From: CAZHOS01 sp964534605
Lineage (GTDB): Bacteria; Patescibacteriota; Saccharimonadia; Saccharimonadales; VXPC01
Reading direction: 5' to 3'
NCBI GenBank assembly: GCA_964534605.1
Contig: CAZHOS010000031.1
Coordinates: forward strand, 1 to 7,963
Length of the DNA: 7,963 bases
Part shown: in pieces, positions 1 through 5,599 of the stretch
Numbering within the stretch: the first letter of the stretch is position 1
Layout of the letters: every line of letters starts with the position of its first letter
Program-made: the position numbers and the translations under genes
The notes under the pieces: model-generated
The model's database searches: none
Seen by the model: only the letters and a program-made list of their open reading frames with translations
Told to the model about the DNA's origin: nothing

Positions 1-64
1 CTCTCCTCGCCGTGGGTTCGAATTATAAATCATTCGAAGAGATTCGGCCACGTTCGGGATTGTG

Positions 65-77
65 TATCATAGTCTCT
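65..77 (+). promoter_or_regulatory. Putative -10 box placed for a leaderless DUF4260 transcript
   Basis: The hexamer TATCAT lies at 65-70 and the ATG at 78 follows after 7 nt, so transcription would begin at or one base before the start codon. No Shine-Dalgarno sequence precedes the ATG and no convincing -35 box was found. The same hexamer sits at a similar distance from the HAD hydrolase start (2650-2655). This is a pattern judgement; no transcription data are available. Confidence 0.35.
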
Positions 78-428
78 ATGATCGCTAAAACCCTAAAAGC
101 AGAAGCTTTGGCTATATTACTCGGGTCGATATATTGGTTTAGTACGACCGGCTATAGTTGGTGGATGTTTGTTGGGCTGCTTTTAGTCCCCGACATTTCT
201 ATGGCGGGATACCTCAAGGGCCCTCGGATAGGAGCAGTGGCTTATAATCTTGGCCACAGCTATGCTTTGCCTCTTGCGCTATTAACGATAGGATCAATCA
301 GAGACCATAGGCTTTGCGTGGCGCTTGCTATTATTTGGATAGCACATATTGCGATGGACAGACTGCTGGGCTACGGGCTGAAGTCAACAAAAGGCTTCAA
401 GCAAACACACCTCGGTGAGTTAAAGTAA
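78..428 (+). CDS. DUF4260 family small integral membrane protein
   Basis: This 116-residue hydrophobic protein matches the DUF4260 pattern from memory. The marks are PDISMAGY at residues 39-46, YNLGHSYALPL around 56-66, the AHIAMDRLLGYGLK block near 89-102, and the C-terminal GFKQTHLG. Hydrophobic stretches near residues 8-24, 28-40, 58-72 and 80-92 suggest three or four membrane segments. The frame is open back to a GTG at 12, but ATG 78 gives the family's usual length, begins at the first hydrophobic helix and lies 7 nt after a TATCAT box, so I prefer it. The function of DUF4260 is not known to me; the conserved His and Asp residues in the signature blocks could be functional. It ends 45 bases before the preferred ATPase start and may be co-transcribed with it, with no obvious functional link. 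Confidence 0.85.
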   Translation: MIAKTLKAEALAILLGSIYWFSTTGYSWWMFVGLLLVPDISMAGYLKGPRIGAVAYNLGHSYALPLALLTIGSIRDHRLCVALAIIWIAHIAMDRLLGYGLKSTKGFKQTHLGELK

Positions 429-473
429 GCTTATGCTTGCGCAGAAGTGTTGGACCTCTTTAGAATACAGAGA

Positions 474-1313
474 GTGAAAATATTAGAGTTAAACAAGATT
501 AGCAAGATTTTTGGTTACGGTGGTGCAGCTACCGTTGCTCTTGACGAGGTGTCTCTACAAATAGAGCGCGGTGAGTTTGTGGCTATTATGGGGCCGAGCG
601 GGTCGGGCAAAACAACACTGCTTAACATCATTGGCCTATTGGACGCACCGACACTGGGTTCGTGCAGCTTGAGCGGCCAGAGTATCATTGGCTTTTCTGC
701 TAGGAGGCGTGCAAAGATACGGCGCGAGCAGATAGGGTTTGTGTTCCAGTCTTTTAACTTGCTGCCTAATATGAGCGTGTTAGAAAATGTCGCTCTACCA
801 CTTGCATATAGTGGTAAGCCCTATGCTAAAAGGCTCAACATGGCCAGCGATATGCTGGAGCGCCTTGGTATTCGCAAAAAGGAGTACTTGCTGCCTCGCC
901 AGCTGAGCGGCGGACAGATACAGCGCGCAGCAATTGGCAGAGCGCTGGTAAACAACCCGTCTATCGTGGTGGCCGACGAGCCAACAGGCAACTTAGATTC
1001 CGAGAGCAGCGACAGCATCATGAGGCTGCTGAAGGACATACACGAAGCCGGCAACACTATCCTAATGGTTACCCATAACCCGGAGCTAACACGCTATGCA
1101 ACCCGTGTGATCTACATGAAGGACGGCCAGATACGTATCGACCAAGAACTCAAGAAGACCCAGCAGGTTGACCTTACCAAGGTGCAGGATGTTGTGCGCA
1201 AAGAAGATAAAAGCCGATCACCTAGAAGGCGCTCGAGCGCTATTCGTAACAATCCAGAGCGCAATCGACTTCGACGACTAATGCGCAGCAGGAATAGCAA
1301 GGAGAACGAGTAG
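474..1313 (+). CDS. ABC transporter ATP-binding protein, MacB/LolD type
   Basis: This ATPase powers the adjacent MacB-like permease by binding and hydrolysing ATP at the cytoplasmic face. With the preferred GTG start it has 279 residues and all the diagnostic motifs: Walker A GPSGSGKT (40-47), Q-loop Gln92 in VFQSFNLLP, signature LSGGQ (144-148), Walker B IVVADE (164-169), D-loop NLDS and switch His201. The sequence after the Q-loop and the ADEPTGNLDS block is typical of the MacB/LolD/FtsE subgroup. An in-frame GTG at 447 would add nine residues, but 474 gives the usual MKILELNKISK-type beginning. The core ends near residue 225. After it comes a tail of about 55 residues, very rich in Arg and Lys, which the family does not normally have. 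The gene ends TAG directly before the permease ATG, and its last codons hold the permease ribosome binding site (AAGGAG, 1299-1304). Confidence 0.95.
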   Translation: MKILELNKISKIFGYGGAATVALDEVSLQIERGEFVAIMGPSGSGKTTLLNIIGLLDAPTLGSCSLSGQSIIGFSARRRAKIRREQIGFVFQSFNLLPNMSVLENVALPLAYSGKPYAKRLNMASDMLERLGIRKKEYLLPRQLSGGQIQRAAIGRALVNNPSIVVADEPTGNLDSESSDSIMRLLKDIHEAGNTILMVTHNPELTRYATRVIYMKDGQIRIDQELKKTQQVDLTKVQDVVRKEDKSRSPRRRSSAIRNNPERNRLRRLMRSRNSKENE

Positions 1314-2534
1314 ATGTATCTATCAAACATCCGTATAGCTCTGCAGAGTATTCGCAACACGCGCGGGCGAAGCTTTTTAACTACGCTTGGGATTGTCATT
1401 GGTGTGGCTGCAGTTGTGCTAGCTATTAATATTGGGCAGGGTGTACAGAGACAAGTTAACAGCCAAATAGATGCGGCTGGTGGGAGTCTGGTTACAGTGC
1501 GCTCGGGACGAGTGGTTGTTCGTGATGACGAGGGCAAAGTACTAGGTTATAGCCTTAACCAGGCGCTGGGAACGGCTACCCTTACCAACGAGGACCTGCG
1601 AGCCATCAGCGAGACTCCGAACGTCGCTAACCTAACCCCGCTTGCCGAGGTAAGTGTTGCCGCTAGTAGTAGTGAGGGCGTACAACTTGTGGATGGGCAC
1701 GTTATCGGAGTCTTGCCTAGCGCCCCAACATTGCTGGGCAAATCGGTCGTCTTTGGCAGTATATTTACGGATACTGAGAACAGCTCTGCTGCAGTCATTG
1801 GATCCGGCGTTGCCGAGGAGCTGTTTGGGGATCCATCGCCGATTGGCAGGTCACTAATACTAAACGAAGACAGGTTTATTGTGCGCGGGGTGTTCGAAGA
1901 TTTTGCCACTAGCCCGTTAACGCTAGGCACCAATCTTAACCGTACGATCTTTATACCCTACAGCTCGGCCAGCAGGTTTAGCGAAGACTCTTTGCGTATC
2001 CGCGAGATCCTAGTACGAGCTGACACTCCAGAAGATGTCGACGGAGTTATTGCGGATATCGACGCTCGGGTGTCCGCTCTGCACGGACAAGAAGACTTCA
2101 GCGTGCTGCGTCGTAGTGACCTGGACTTTATAACCAATGATATATTCGATCTATTGACAGCTGTTGTGGCTGCCGCTGCCGCCATATCGCTGGTTGTGGG
2201 TGGTATTGGAATTATGAACATCATGCTGGTTAGTGTGGCCGAGCGCACCCGCGAGATCGGTATCCGCAAGGCTGTTGGTGCTAGCAATATACATATAATG
2301 GCGCAGTTCTTGACGGAATCCATAGTGCTTAGTGTGCTGGGAGGAATAATCGGTGTTAGCGTTGCCCAGATTGTTGGTCTTGTGCTGCGCTCGACCACGT
2401 CGCTAAAGCCCGTCTTTGATCTGCAGGTTGTGCTGGTTACAATTGGTCTGTCAGCAGGCGTAGGCATACTGTTTGGCGTTGGTCCAGCCTGGAAGGCAGC
2501 ACGCAAGAAGCCTATCGAATCCCTCAGAAGTTAA
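1314..2534 (+). CDS. ABC transporter permease, MacB/FtsX family
   Basis: This 406-residue permease has the MacB layout. There is a short cytoplasmic N-terminus, transmembrane helix 1 (about 21-41), a large extracytoplasmic MacB_PCD-type domain (about 42-275), then three helices (about 281-304, 331-355, 370-392). The strongly conserved family segment after helix 2, NIMLVSVAERTREIGIRKA (302-320), is present, as is the C-terminal PAWKAARKKPIESLR signature. It should dimerise and work by mechanotransmission with the upstream ATPase, moving peptides, lipoproteins or toxic compounds; the substrate cannot be read from sequence. The ATG immediately follows the ATPase stop and has AAGGAG 9 nt upstream, so the two are translationally linked. 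No MacA-like adaptor (HlyD family) is encoded in the window. Its stop codon lies within the left arm of a 12-bp inverted repeat. Confidence 0.95.
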   Translation: MYLSNIRIALQSIRNTRGRSFLTTLGIVIGVAAVVLAINIGQGVQRQVNSQIDAAGGSLVTVRSGRVVVRDDEGKVLGYSLNQALGTATLTNEDLRAISETPNVANLTPLAEVSVAASSSEGVQLVDGHVIGVLPSAPTLLGKSVVFGSIFTDTENSSAAVIGSGVAEELFGDPSPIGRSLILNEDRFIVRGVFEDFATSPLTLGTNLNRTIFIPYSSASRFSEDSLRIREILVRADTPEDVDGVIADIDARVSALHGQEDFSVLRRSDLDFITNDIFDLLTAVVAAAAAISLVVGGIGIMNIMLVSVAERTREIGIRKAVGASNIHIMAQFLTESIVLSVLGGIIGVSVAQIVGLVLRSTTSLKPVFDLQVVLVTIGLSAGVGILFGVGPAWKAARKKPIESLRS

Positions 2535-2560
2535 AGAGGGGATGAGCTCCCCTCTTTAAC
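2530..2560 (+). terminator. Perfect inverted repeat at the end of the ABC cassette
   Basis: GTTAAAGAGGGG (2530-2541) and CCCCTCTTTAAC (2549-2560) are perfect reverse complements separated by 7 nt, and one more A-T pair can close the loop. The stem would be very stable. It is not followed by a T-run, so it is not a textbook intrinsic terminator; it may end transcription inefficiently or protect the mRNA 3' end. The permease TAA (2532-2534) lies in the left arm, so a terminating ribosome would block folding. Confidence 0.6.
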
Positions 2561-2646
2561 CGCAGGGCCAGCGAAATATAACCATGCAGTGTGCGCATTA
2601 AAGAGCGTGTCTTGGGGGGTTTTGTGGATTTGAGGCAAGCTCAAGG

Positions 2647-2661
2647 TGTTATCATAACCCT
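2647..2661 (+). promoter_or_regulatory. Extended -10 promoter for the HAD hydrolase, leaderless geometry
   Basis: TGtTATCAT (2647-2655) has the TGn extension of an extended -10 promoter and ends 6 nt before the ATG at 2662. The expected first transcribed base is therefore the A of the start codon. TTGAGG at 2630-2635 is only 14 nt upstream of the hexamer, too close for a normal -35 box. No Shine-Dalgarno sequence is visible. Confidence 0.45.
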
Positions 2662-3279
2662 ATGAATTATATTTTTGACTTTGATGGAACGCTTTTTGAT
2701 TCTACCGACTACTTTTTTGAGATCTTCAACAAAGTATTCGAACATCTAGGAATACCTAAGATATCCGTAGACCAGTATCAAGCAGCCAGGTCTTTGACAC
2801 TATTATCTGCTATATCAGAATTGGGGGTCGAGGGTGATGATGTTCCACGTCTGGTGTCTTTTTTTAAGAAGGCTTTGGCGGATCGGACAGGTTTGATTAA
2901 GCCCCTGCCCGGAGTAGCAGAATCTTTACCTGCTCTTGCCAAGAGGGGAAGCCTTGGTATTTTAACTTCTAATACCGAGCAGAATGTCCGTACCGCTCTC
3001 GATAAGCATGAGCTGACTAGATGGTTCGATTTTGTGGTTGGGGACTCTAGCGTGCGGAGCAAAGCGTCTGACATAAAAAGAATATGTAGTGACTATGGCT
3101 TTTCGGTAGAGAGCACGGTTTACGTAGGCGACGAAATACGAGATATAGAGTCAGCAATTGGCGTTGGGATGCCCTGCGTTGCTGTTGCTAGCGGGTTTAA
3201 TACCTACAAGGCACTAAAGCGGGCGGAGCCGGCATACGCAGTCGAGTCTTTTGATGACCTACTAGACTTAGATTTTTGA
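2662..3279 (+). CDS. HAD superfamily hydrolase (Gph-like phosphatase)
   Basis: This 205-residue cytosolic protein carries the four HAD motifs. Motif I is DFDGTLFDS, with nucleophile Asp6 and acid/base Asp8. Motif II is ILTSN, with Ser103. Motif III is Lys134 after the GDSSVRSK stretch. Motif IV is GDEIRD (156-161), with Asp157 and Asp161 for magnesium. The segment of about 15-80 between motifs I and II is helical and fits a C1-type cap, as in phosphoglycolate phosphatase (Gph) and related enzymes. Length and order match the COG0546 group. The expected reaction is hydrolysis of a small phosphorylated metabolite through an aspartyl-phosphate intermediate; the substrate cannot be assigned. The start is the only sensible ATG and puts motif I at residue 6, as usual. 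It has no ribosome binding site. The gene converges on the DUF6958 gene with only 7 bases between the two stops. Confidence 0.9.
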   Translation: MNYIFDFDGTLFDSTDYFFEIFNKVFEHLGIPKISVDQYQAARSLTLLSAISELGVEGDDVPRLVSFFKKALADRTGLIKPLPGVAESLPALAKRGSLGILTSNTEQNVRTALDKHELTRWFDFVVGDSSVRSKASDIKRICSDYGFSVESTVYVGDEIRDIESAIGVGMPCVAVASGFNTYKALKRAEPAYAVESFDDLLDLDF

Positions 3280-3286
3280 GCAAGCA

Positions 3287-3565
3287 TTAAGCTTTAGTGA
3301 TGGTTTGGAGGTCGCTGCCGTTGCGGTTGCAGGTTATTTGGCCGCGGGCTTCTAGATCGAGCTTGACCACGGTGTAGTGCCAGCCTGGTGAGCCTTCGAA
3401 GTCGTCGCTGATCTTGGCTTCGACAGCCTTGCGTAGCTGCATAAATGTTAGCGGCTTGTCAGAGACGGAGCTTAGGATGGCTTCGCGTACATGGTTGTAC
3501 TTGTCTTTGTCTAGATTGACGCCCTCTTTTTGCGGGTCGGGGTTGATGGTCTGAAATTTTGCCAT
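3287..3565 (-). CDS. DUF6958 family small protein
   Basis: This soluble, charged protein of 92 residues resembles the family I know as DUF6958. It has an N-terminal KFQTINPDPQKEGVNLDKDKY-like segment, the PLTFMQLRKAVEAK block (38-51), and GWHYTVVKLDLEARGQI (61-77) near the end. The helix-turn-helix-like middle followed by a likely beta hairpin suggests a winged-helix fold, but DNA binding is unproven. It is the second gene of a minus-strand pair: its ATG follows the DUF1761 TAG with no spacer, so translation is probably coupled, with only a weak GGTGGG upstream as ribosome binding site. The function is unknown. The gene has a single upstream partner and no separate promoter that I can see. 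Confidence 0.8.
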   Translation of the reverse strand: MAKFQTINPDPQKEGVNLDKDKYNHVREAILSSVSDKPLTFMQLRKAVEAKISDDFEGSPGWHYTVVKLDLEARGQITCNRNGSDLQTITKA

Positions 3566-3991
3566 CTAGTTTAGCCCACCGAGTATTGCACCCATAACAG
3601 CCATTTGCACGGTATCGTGAAAGCCGTCAATCAGAGAAAGCTTGTAATCTACGCGGGCAAAGCCGTTGTGCATTATGTGCGACGTAAGCCTAAATGCAAT
3701 TCCAAGAACTGCACCAAACACTAACCCGTCAAAGACACCCTCCGTGCTGGTGGCTCGCAGGAGGACAGCCAGAGTTGTTGCAGCTATGAATGAGCCAACC
3801 GCAGTTAAAAGGTAGGTCTTCTCCATACCCTTAGGTTTCTCGACATCGGCCTTGGTGAGCCCGACTAGCTTAACCCACTGCTTGCCGAATACGCCCCAGG
3901 CGTACCATGTGGCTCCGATTGCAAACGATGATAGTGTGGCCAGAAGCACTGCCCAATAATTGATATTTGATAACTGATCCGCCCAATCCAT
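3566..3991 (-). CDS. DUF1761 family integral membrane protein
   Basis: This 141-residue protein has four predicted membrane helices (about 12-33, 60-79, 86-103 and 121-140) and the marks of DUF1761. These are an N-terminal NYWAVLLATLSSFAIGATWY segment, a WGVFGKQWVKLVGL block after helix 1, and a C-terminal region with conserved His and Asp residues (HIMHNGF, IDGFHDTVQMAVMG). The function of this family is unknown to me; the repeated His, Asp and Trp residues near the membrane edges may matter. The start is well supported: AGGGAGG (3998-4004 on the plus strand, read in reverse) lies 6 nt before the ATG, with an extended -10 promoter just upstream. It is the first gene of a two-gene operon with the DUF6958 gene. 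Confidence 0.85.
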   Translation of the reverse strand: MDWADQLSNINYWAVLLATLSSFAIGATWYAWGVFGKQWVKLVGLTKADVEKPKGMEKTYLLTAVGSFIAATTLAVLLRATSTEGVFDGLVFGAVLGIAFRLTSHIMHNGFARVDYKLSLIDGFHDTVQMAVMGAILGGLN

Positions 3992-4017
3992 ATAAAACCT
4001 CCCTGCTTATTAAGTAG

Positions 4018-4026
4018 ATTATATCA
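4018..4026 (-). promoter_or_regulatory. Extended -10 promoter for the DUF1761-DUF6958 operon
   Basis: Read on the minus strand this is TGaTATAAT, a consensus -10 with the TGn extension. The -35 position (4041-4046, TAGTAA at 17 nt) matches only three of six consensus bases and overlaps the photolyase stop codon. Transcription would begin near 4011, giving a leader of about 20 nt that contains the ribosome binding site at 3998-4004. Confidence 0.6.
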
Positions 4027-4043
4027 TTATTGAGGTATTTTTA

Positions 4044-5537
4044 CTAGGATGTATGGGTGTCGAGAAAATCATCAGCACGGTAGGCGAGCACTCGTTTGCG
4101 ATCTTCGCCCATACGGTCGTACTGGGTGACCATCATGCTGGTACGCGGGTTGCGCTTTAGCATAGCTTTGTGTTTGCCAACGAACCTCCAAAATAAGGCG
4201 TCCCAAACAACATGCCAGTCGTCTTTGGCGTAATGGCTCATTTTGAGCACATAATTGCTGCCGCTAACGTAAGGTTTGGTGGTGACTGACGAGTTGGCGT
4301 ATTGGCTCATCGCATAGACATTAGGCACCATGACCCAGTCGTAGCCATCTATGGACATTTCCATAAACCAGCGGTAGACATCGTCAGGATGTATCTCGCT
4401 GAGGCACATAGCGTTACCAATAATCATGAGCCGTTCGATGTGGTGTGCGTAGGCGTGGGTGCTCATCTTGTTGATAACATCATCGACAGGGGGCAATCCC
4501 GTCGTACCGTCGTACCAGCTAGAATGTAACCGCCGAGTGTGCCGCAGTTGATTGCTGCCACGAATATCTGTGTGGTGTGTCAGATAGAGTCCTCGCATGT
4601 ACTCACGCCAGCCAACTACTTGGCGCACAAAACCCTCTAGGCTAGCCAGGCTGACCGGTTTGTAAGCGTGCCTATCAAGGACGCGCGCAATAACTTGCTG
4701 CGGGTTGATTAACCCGATATTGAGCATGGGGGTGATAACACTGTGGAATACCCAGGTGTGTTGAGGTTCGACAGAGTCTTCGTAGGGGCCAAAGTGTTCG
4801 AGGCGTTCGTCTATAAATTGATCAAGCCATTGCAGTGATTCGGCCCCATTGGTCGGCCAGATAAAACTATCGGCACTACCGTGGTAGTGGTCAAACTTTT
4901 TGGCAACATAGGCCTTGGCCTCGGTGACGTAGTCGTTGTCGCCGTAGAATGTTGGACTAGGTACATTCTTGTTCTTGGGTAGCTTTTTGCGGTTGTCTTT
5001 GTCGAAGCTCCACTGTCCGCCGACAGGCTTAAAGCCCTTTGTCAGTAATATGCCAAATCTTTCGCGTTGCCATTGGTAGAAGTTGGCAAAGCTATGTTTC
5101 TTTTTCTTACCAAAGTAATCGTGCACCTCGGAACTTTTAAGATAGAAGTTTGGTGACTCGAGCCAAGCTACCTGTATCTTGGACGGCAGTTCGCCTTCAG
5201 CTTTGAGGAGTCTGCGGTAGAGCACGTCGTCAGTTGGGTCGAACAGATAGACAAAACCATCCGAGGCGGCAGTCGCTAGGGCTTGCCCGCTCCACCAGTC
5301 TTTACCGGGCTCTATATATTCGACATCTATGTCGGCGGACCACAAGACTTCCTCGACATACCTGCGCATACTGGCGCGGTGGAGGATCAGCTTTTGGACA
5401 TGCATGCGCACGGGCCATTTTGGATCGGTACCAAAGAGCAGCGGCTCTTCGACCATGTAGACTTTAGTGATGTCGCTGGGTAAAGCCTCGATAGGATAGA
5501 GCTGATGAGGGTAGAGAATTAGACTTTTTTTCTTCAT
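4044..5537 (-). CDS. Cryptochrome/photolyase of the DPRP (bacterial 6-4) type, Fe-S ligands absent
   Basis: This is a 497-residue flavoprotein of the PhrB/CryB-type lineage, which repairs UV (6-4) photoproducts with light. The N-terminal DPRP (antenna) domain spans about residues 1-200, with LYPHQLY at the start and ESPNFYL and GGQWSFDKDNRKKLP further on. The C-terminal FAD-binding helical domain contains FGPYEDS (249-255), HSVITPMLNIGLINP (265-279), EGFVRQVVGWREYMRG (301-316), HAYAHHIERLM (361-371, with the paired histidines of the active site) and the region around KPYVSGSNY (421-429). Length is normal for the family (about 500). Unlike typical members it has a single cysteine (Cys378): the CxxC-containing loop expected after KMSHY (433-436) is shortened and cysteine-free, and the position before the HAYAHH helix holds Pro350. 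A 4Fe-4S cluster therefore cannot form in the usual way. There is no ribosome binding site at the ATG; the gene diverges from the unknown protein at 5600. Confidence 0.92.
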   Translation of the reverse strand: MKKKSLILYPHQLYPIEALPSDITKVYMVEEPLLFGTDPKWPVRMHVQKLILHRASMRRYVEEVLWSADIDVEYIEPGKDWWSGQALATAASDGFVYLFDPTDDVLYRRLLKAEGELPSKIQVAWLESPNFYLKSSEVHDYFGKKKKHSFANFYQWQRERFGILLTKGFKPVGGQWSFDKDNRKKLPKNKNVPSPTFYGDNDYVTEAKAYVAKKFDHYHGSADSFIWPTNGAESLQWLDQFIDERLEHFGPYEDSVEPQHTWVFHSVITPMLNIGLINPQQVIARVLDRHAYKPVSLASLEGFVRQVVGWREYMRGLYLTHHTDIRGSNQLRHTRRLHSSWYDGTTGLPPVDDVINKMSTHAYAHHIERLMIIGNAMCLSEIHPDDVYRWFMEMSIDGYDWVMVPNVYAMSQYANSSVTTKPYVSGSNYVLKMSHYAKDDWHVVWDALFWRFVGKHKAMLKRNPRTSMMVTQYDRMGEDRKRVLAYRADDFLDTHTS

Positions 5538-5540
5538 GGA

Positions 5541-5569
5541 TATACATTAGCATTTTTTCGCGATATACT
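5541..5569 (+). promoter_or_regulatory. Promoter for the unknown protein at 5600
   Basis: TATACA (5541-5546, four of six matches to the -35 consensus) and TATACT (5564-5569) are separated by 17 nt. Transcription would begin near 5576, leaving a leader of about 24 nt that carries AAGAGG (5589-5594). The -35 element overlaps the opposing photolyase -10 box. Confidence 0.5.
5544..5552 (-). promoter_or_regulatory. Extended -10 promoter for the photolyase, leaderless geometry
   Basis: On the minus strand this reads TGcTAATGT, followed by exactly 6 nt and the ATG at 5537. The predicted first transcribed base is the A of the start codon. There is no Shine-Dalgarno sequence and no good -35 box at 17 nt. 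The spacing is the same as at the HAD hydrolase. Confidence 0.4.
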
Positions 5570-5599
5570 TAGCAGCAATAGTCATAGAAAGAGGTGGGA

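Noticed and set aside
11..22. CGTGGGTTCGAAT resembles the T-arm of a tRNA gene at the left edge.
   Set aside because: The complementary 3' half of the T-stem (CCCAC) and an acceptor stem are missing; the following bases are AT-rich. No tRNA and no convincing att remnant.
1112..1537. Long minus-strand frame of 141 codons across the ATPase-permease junction.
   Set aside because: It is antisense to two clear genes; its composition (Arg/Ser/Leu/Thr-rich) is that of a shadow frame.
2611..2624. G-run followed by T's (CTTGGGGGGTTTT) upstream of the HAD gene, considered as a G-quadruplex or terminator tail.
   Set aside because: Only one G-tract is present, so no quadruplex, and no stem precedes the T's.
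3260..3276. A 17-base string is identical at 3260-3276 and 7292-7308.
   Set aside because: Both copies encode the same LDLDF residues in unrelated genes and share no flanking similarity; chance of shared codons, not a repeat element.
4302..4529. Open frame of 75 codons on the plus strand inside the photolyase gene.
   Set aside because: It lies wholly antisense to a well-supported enzyme, has no ribosome binding site and no recognisable motif.
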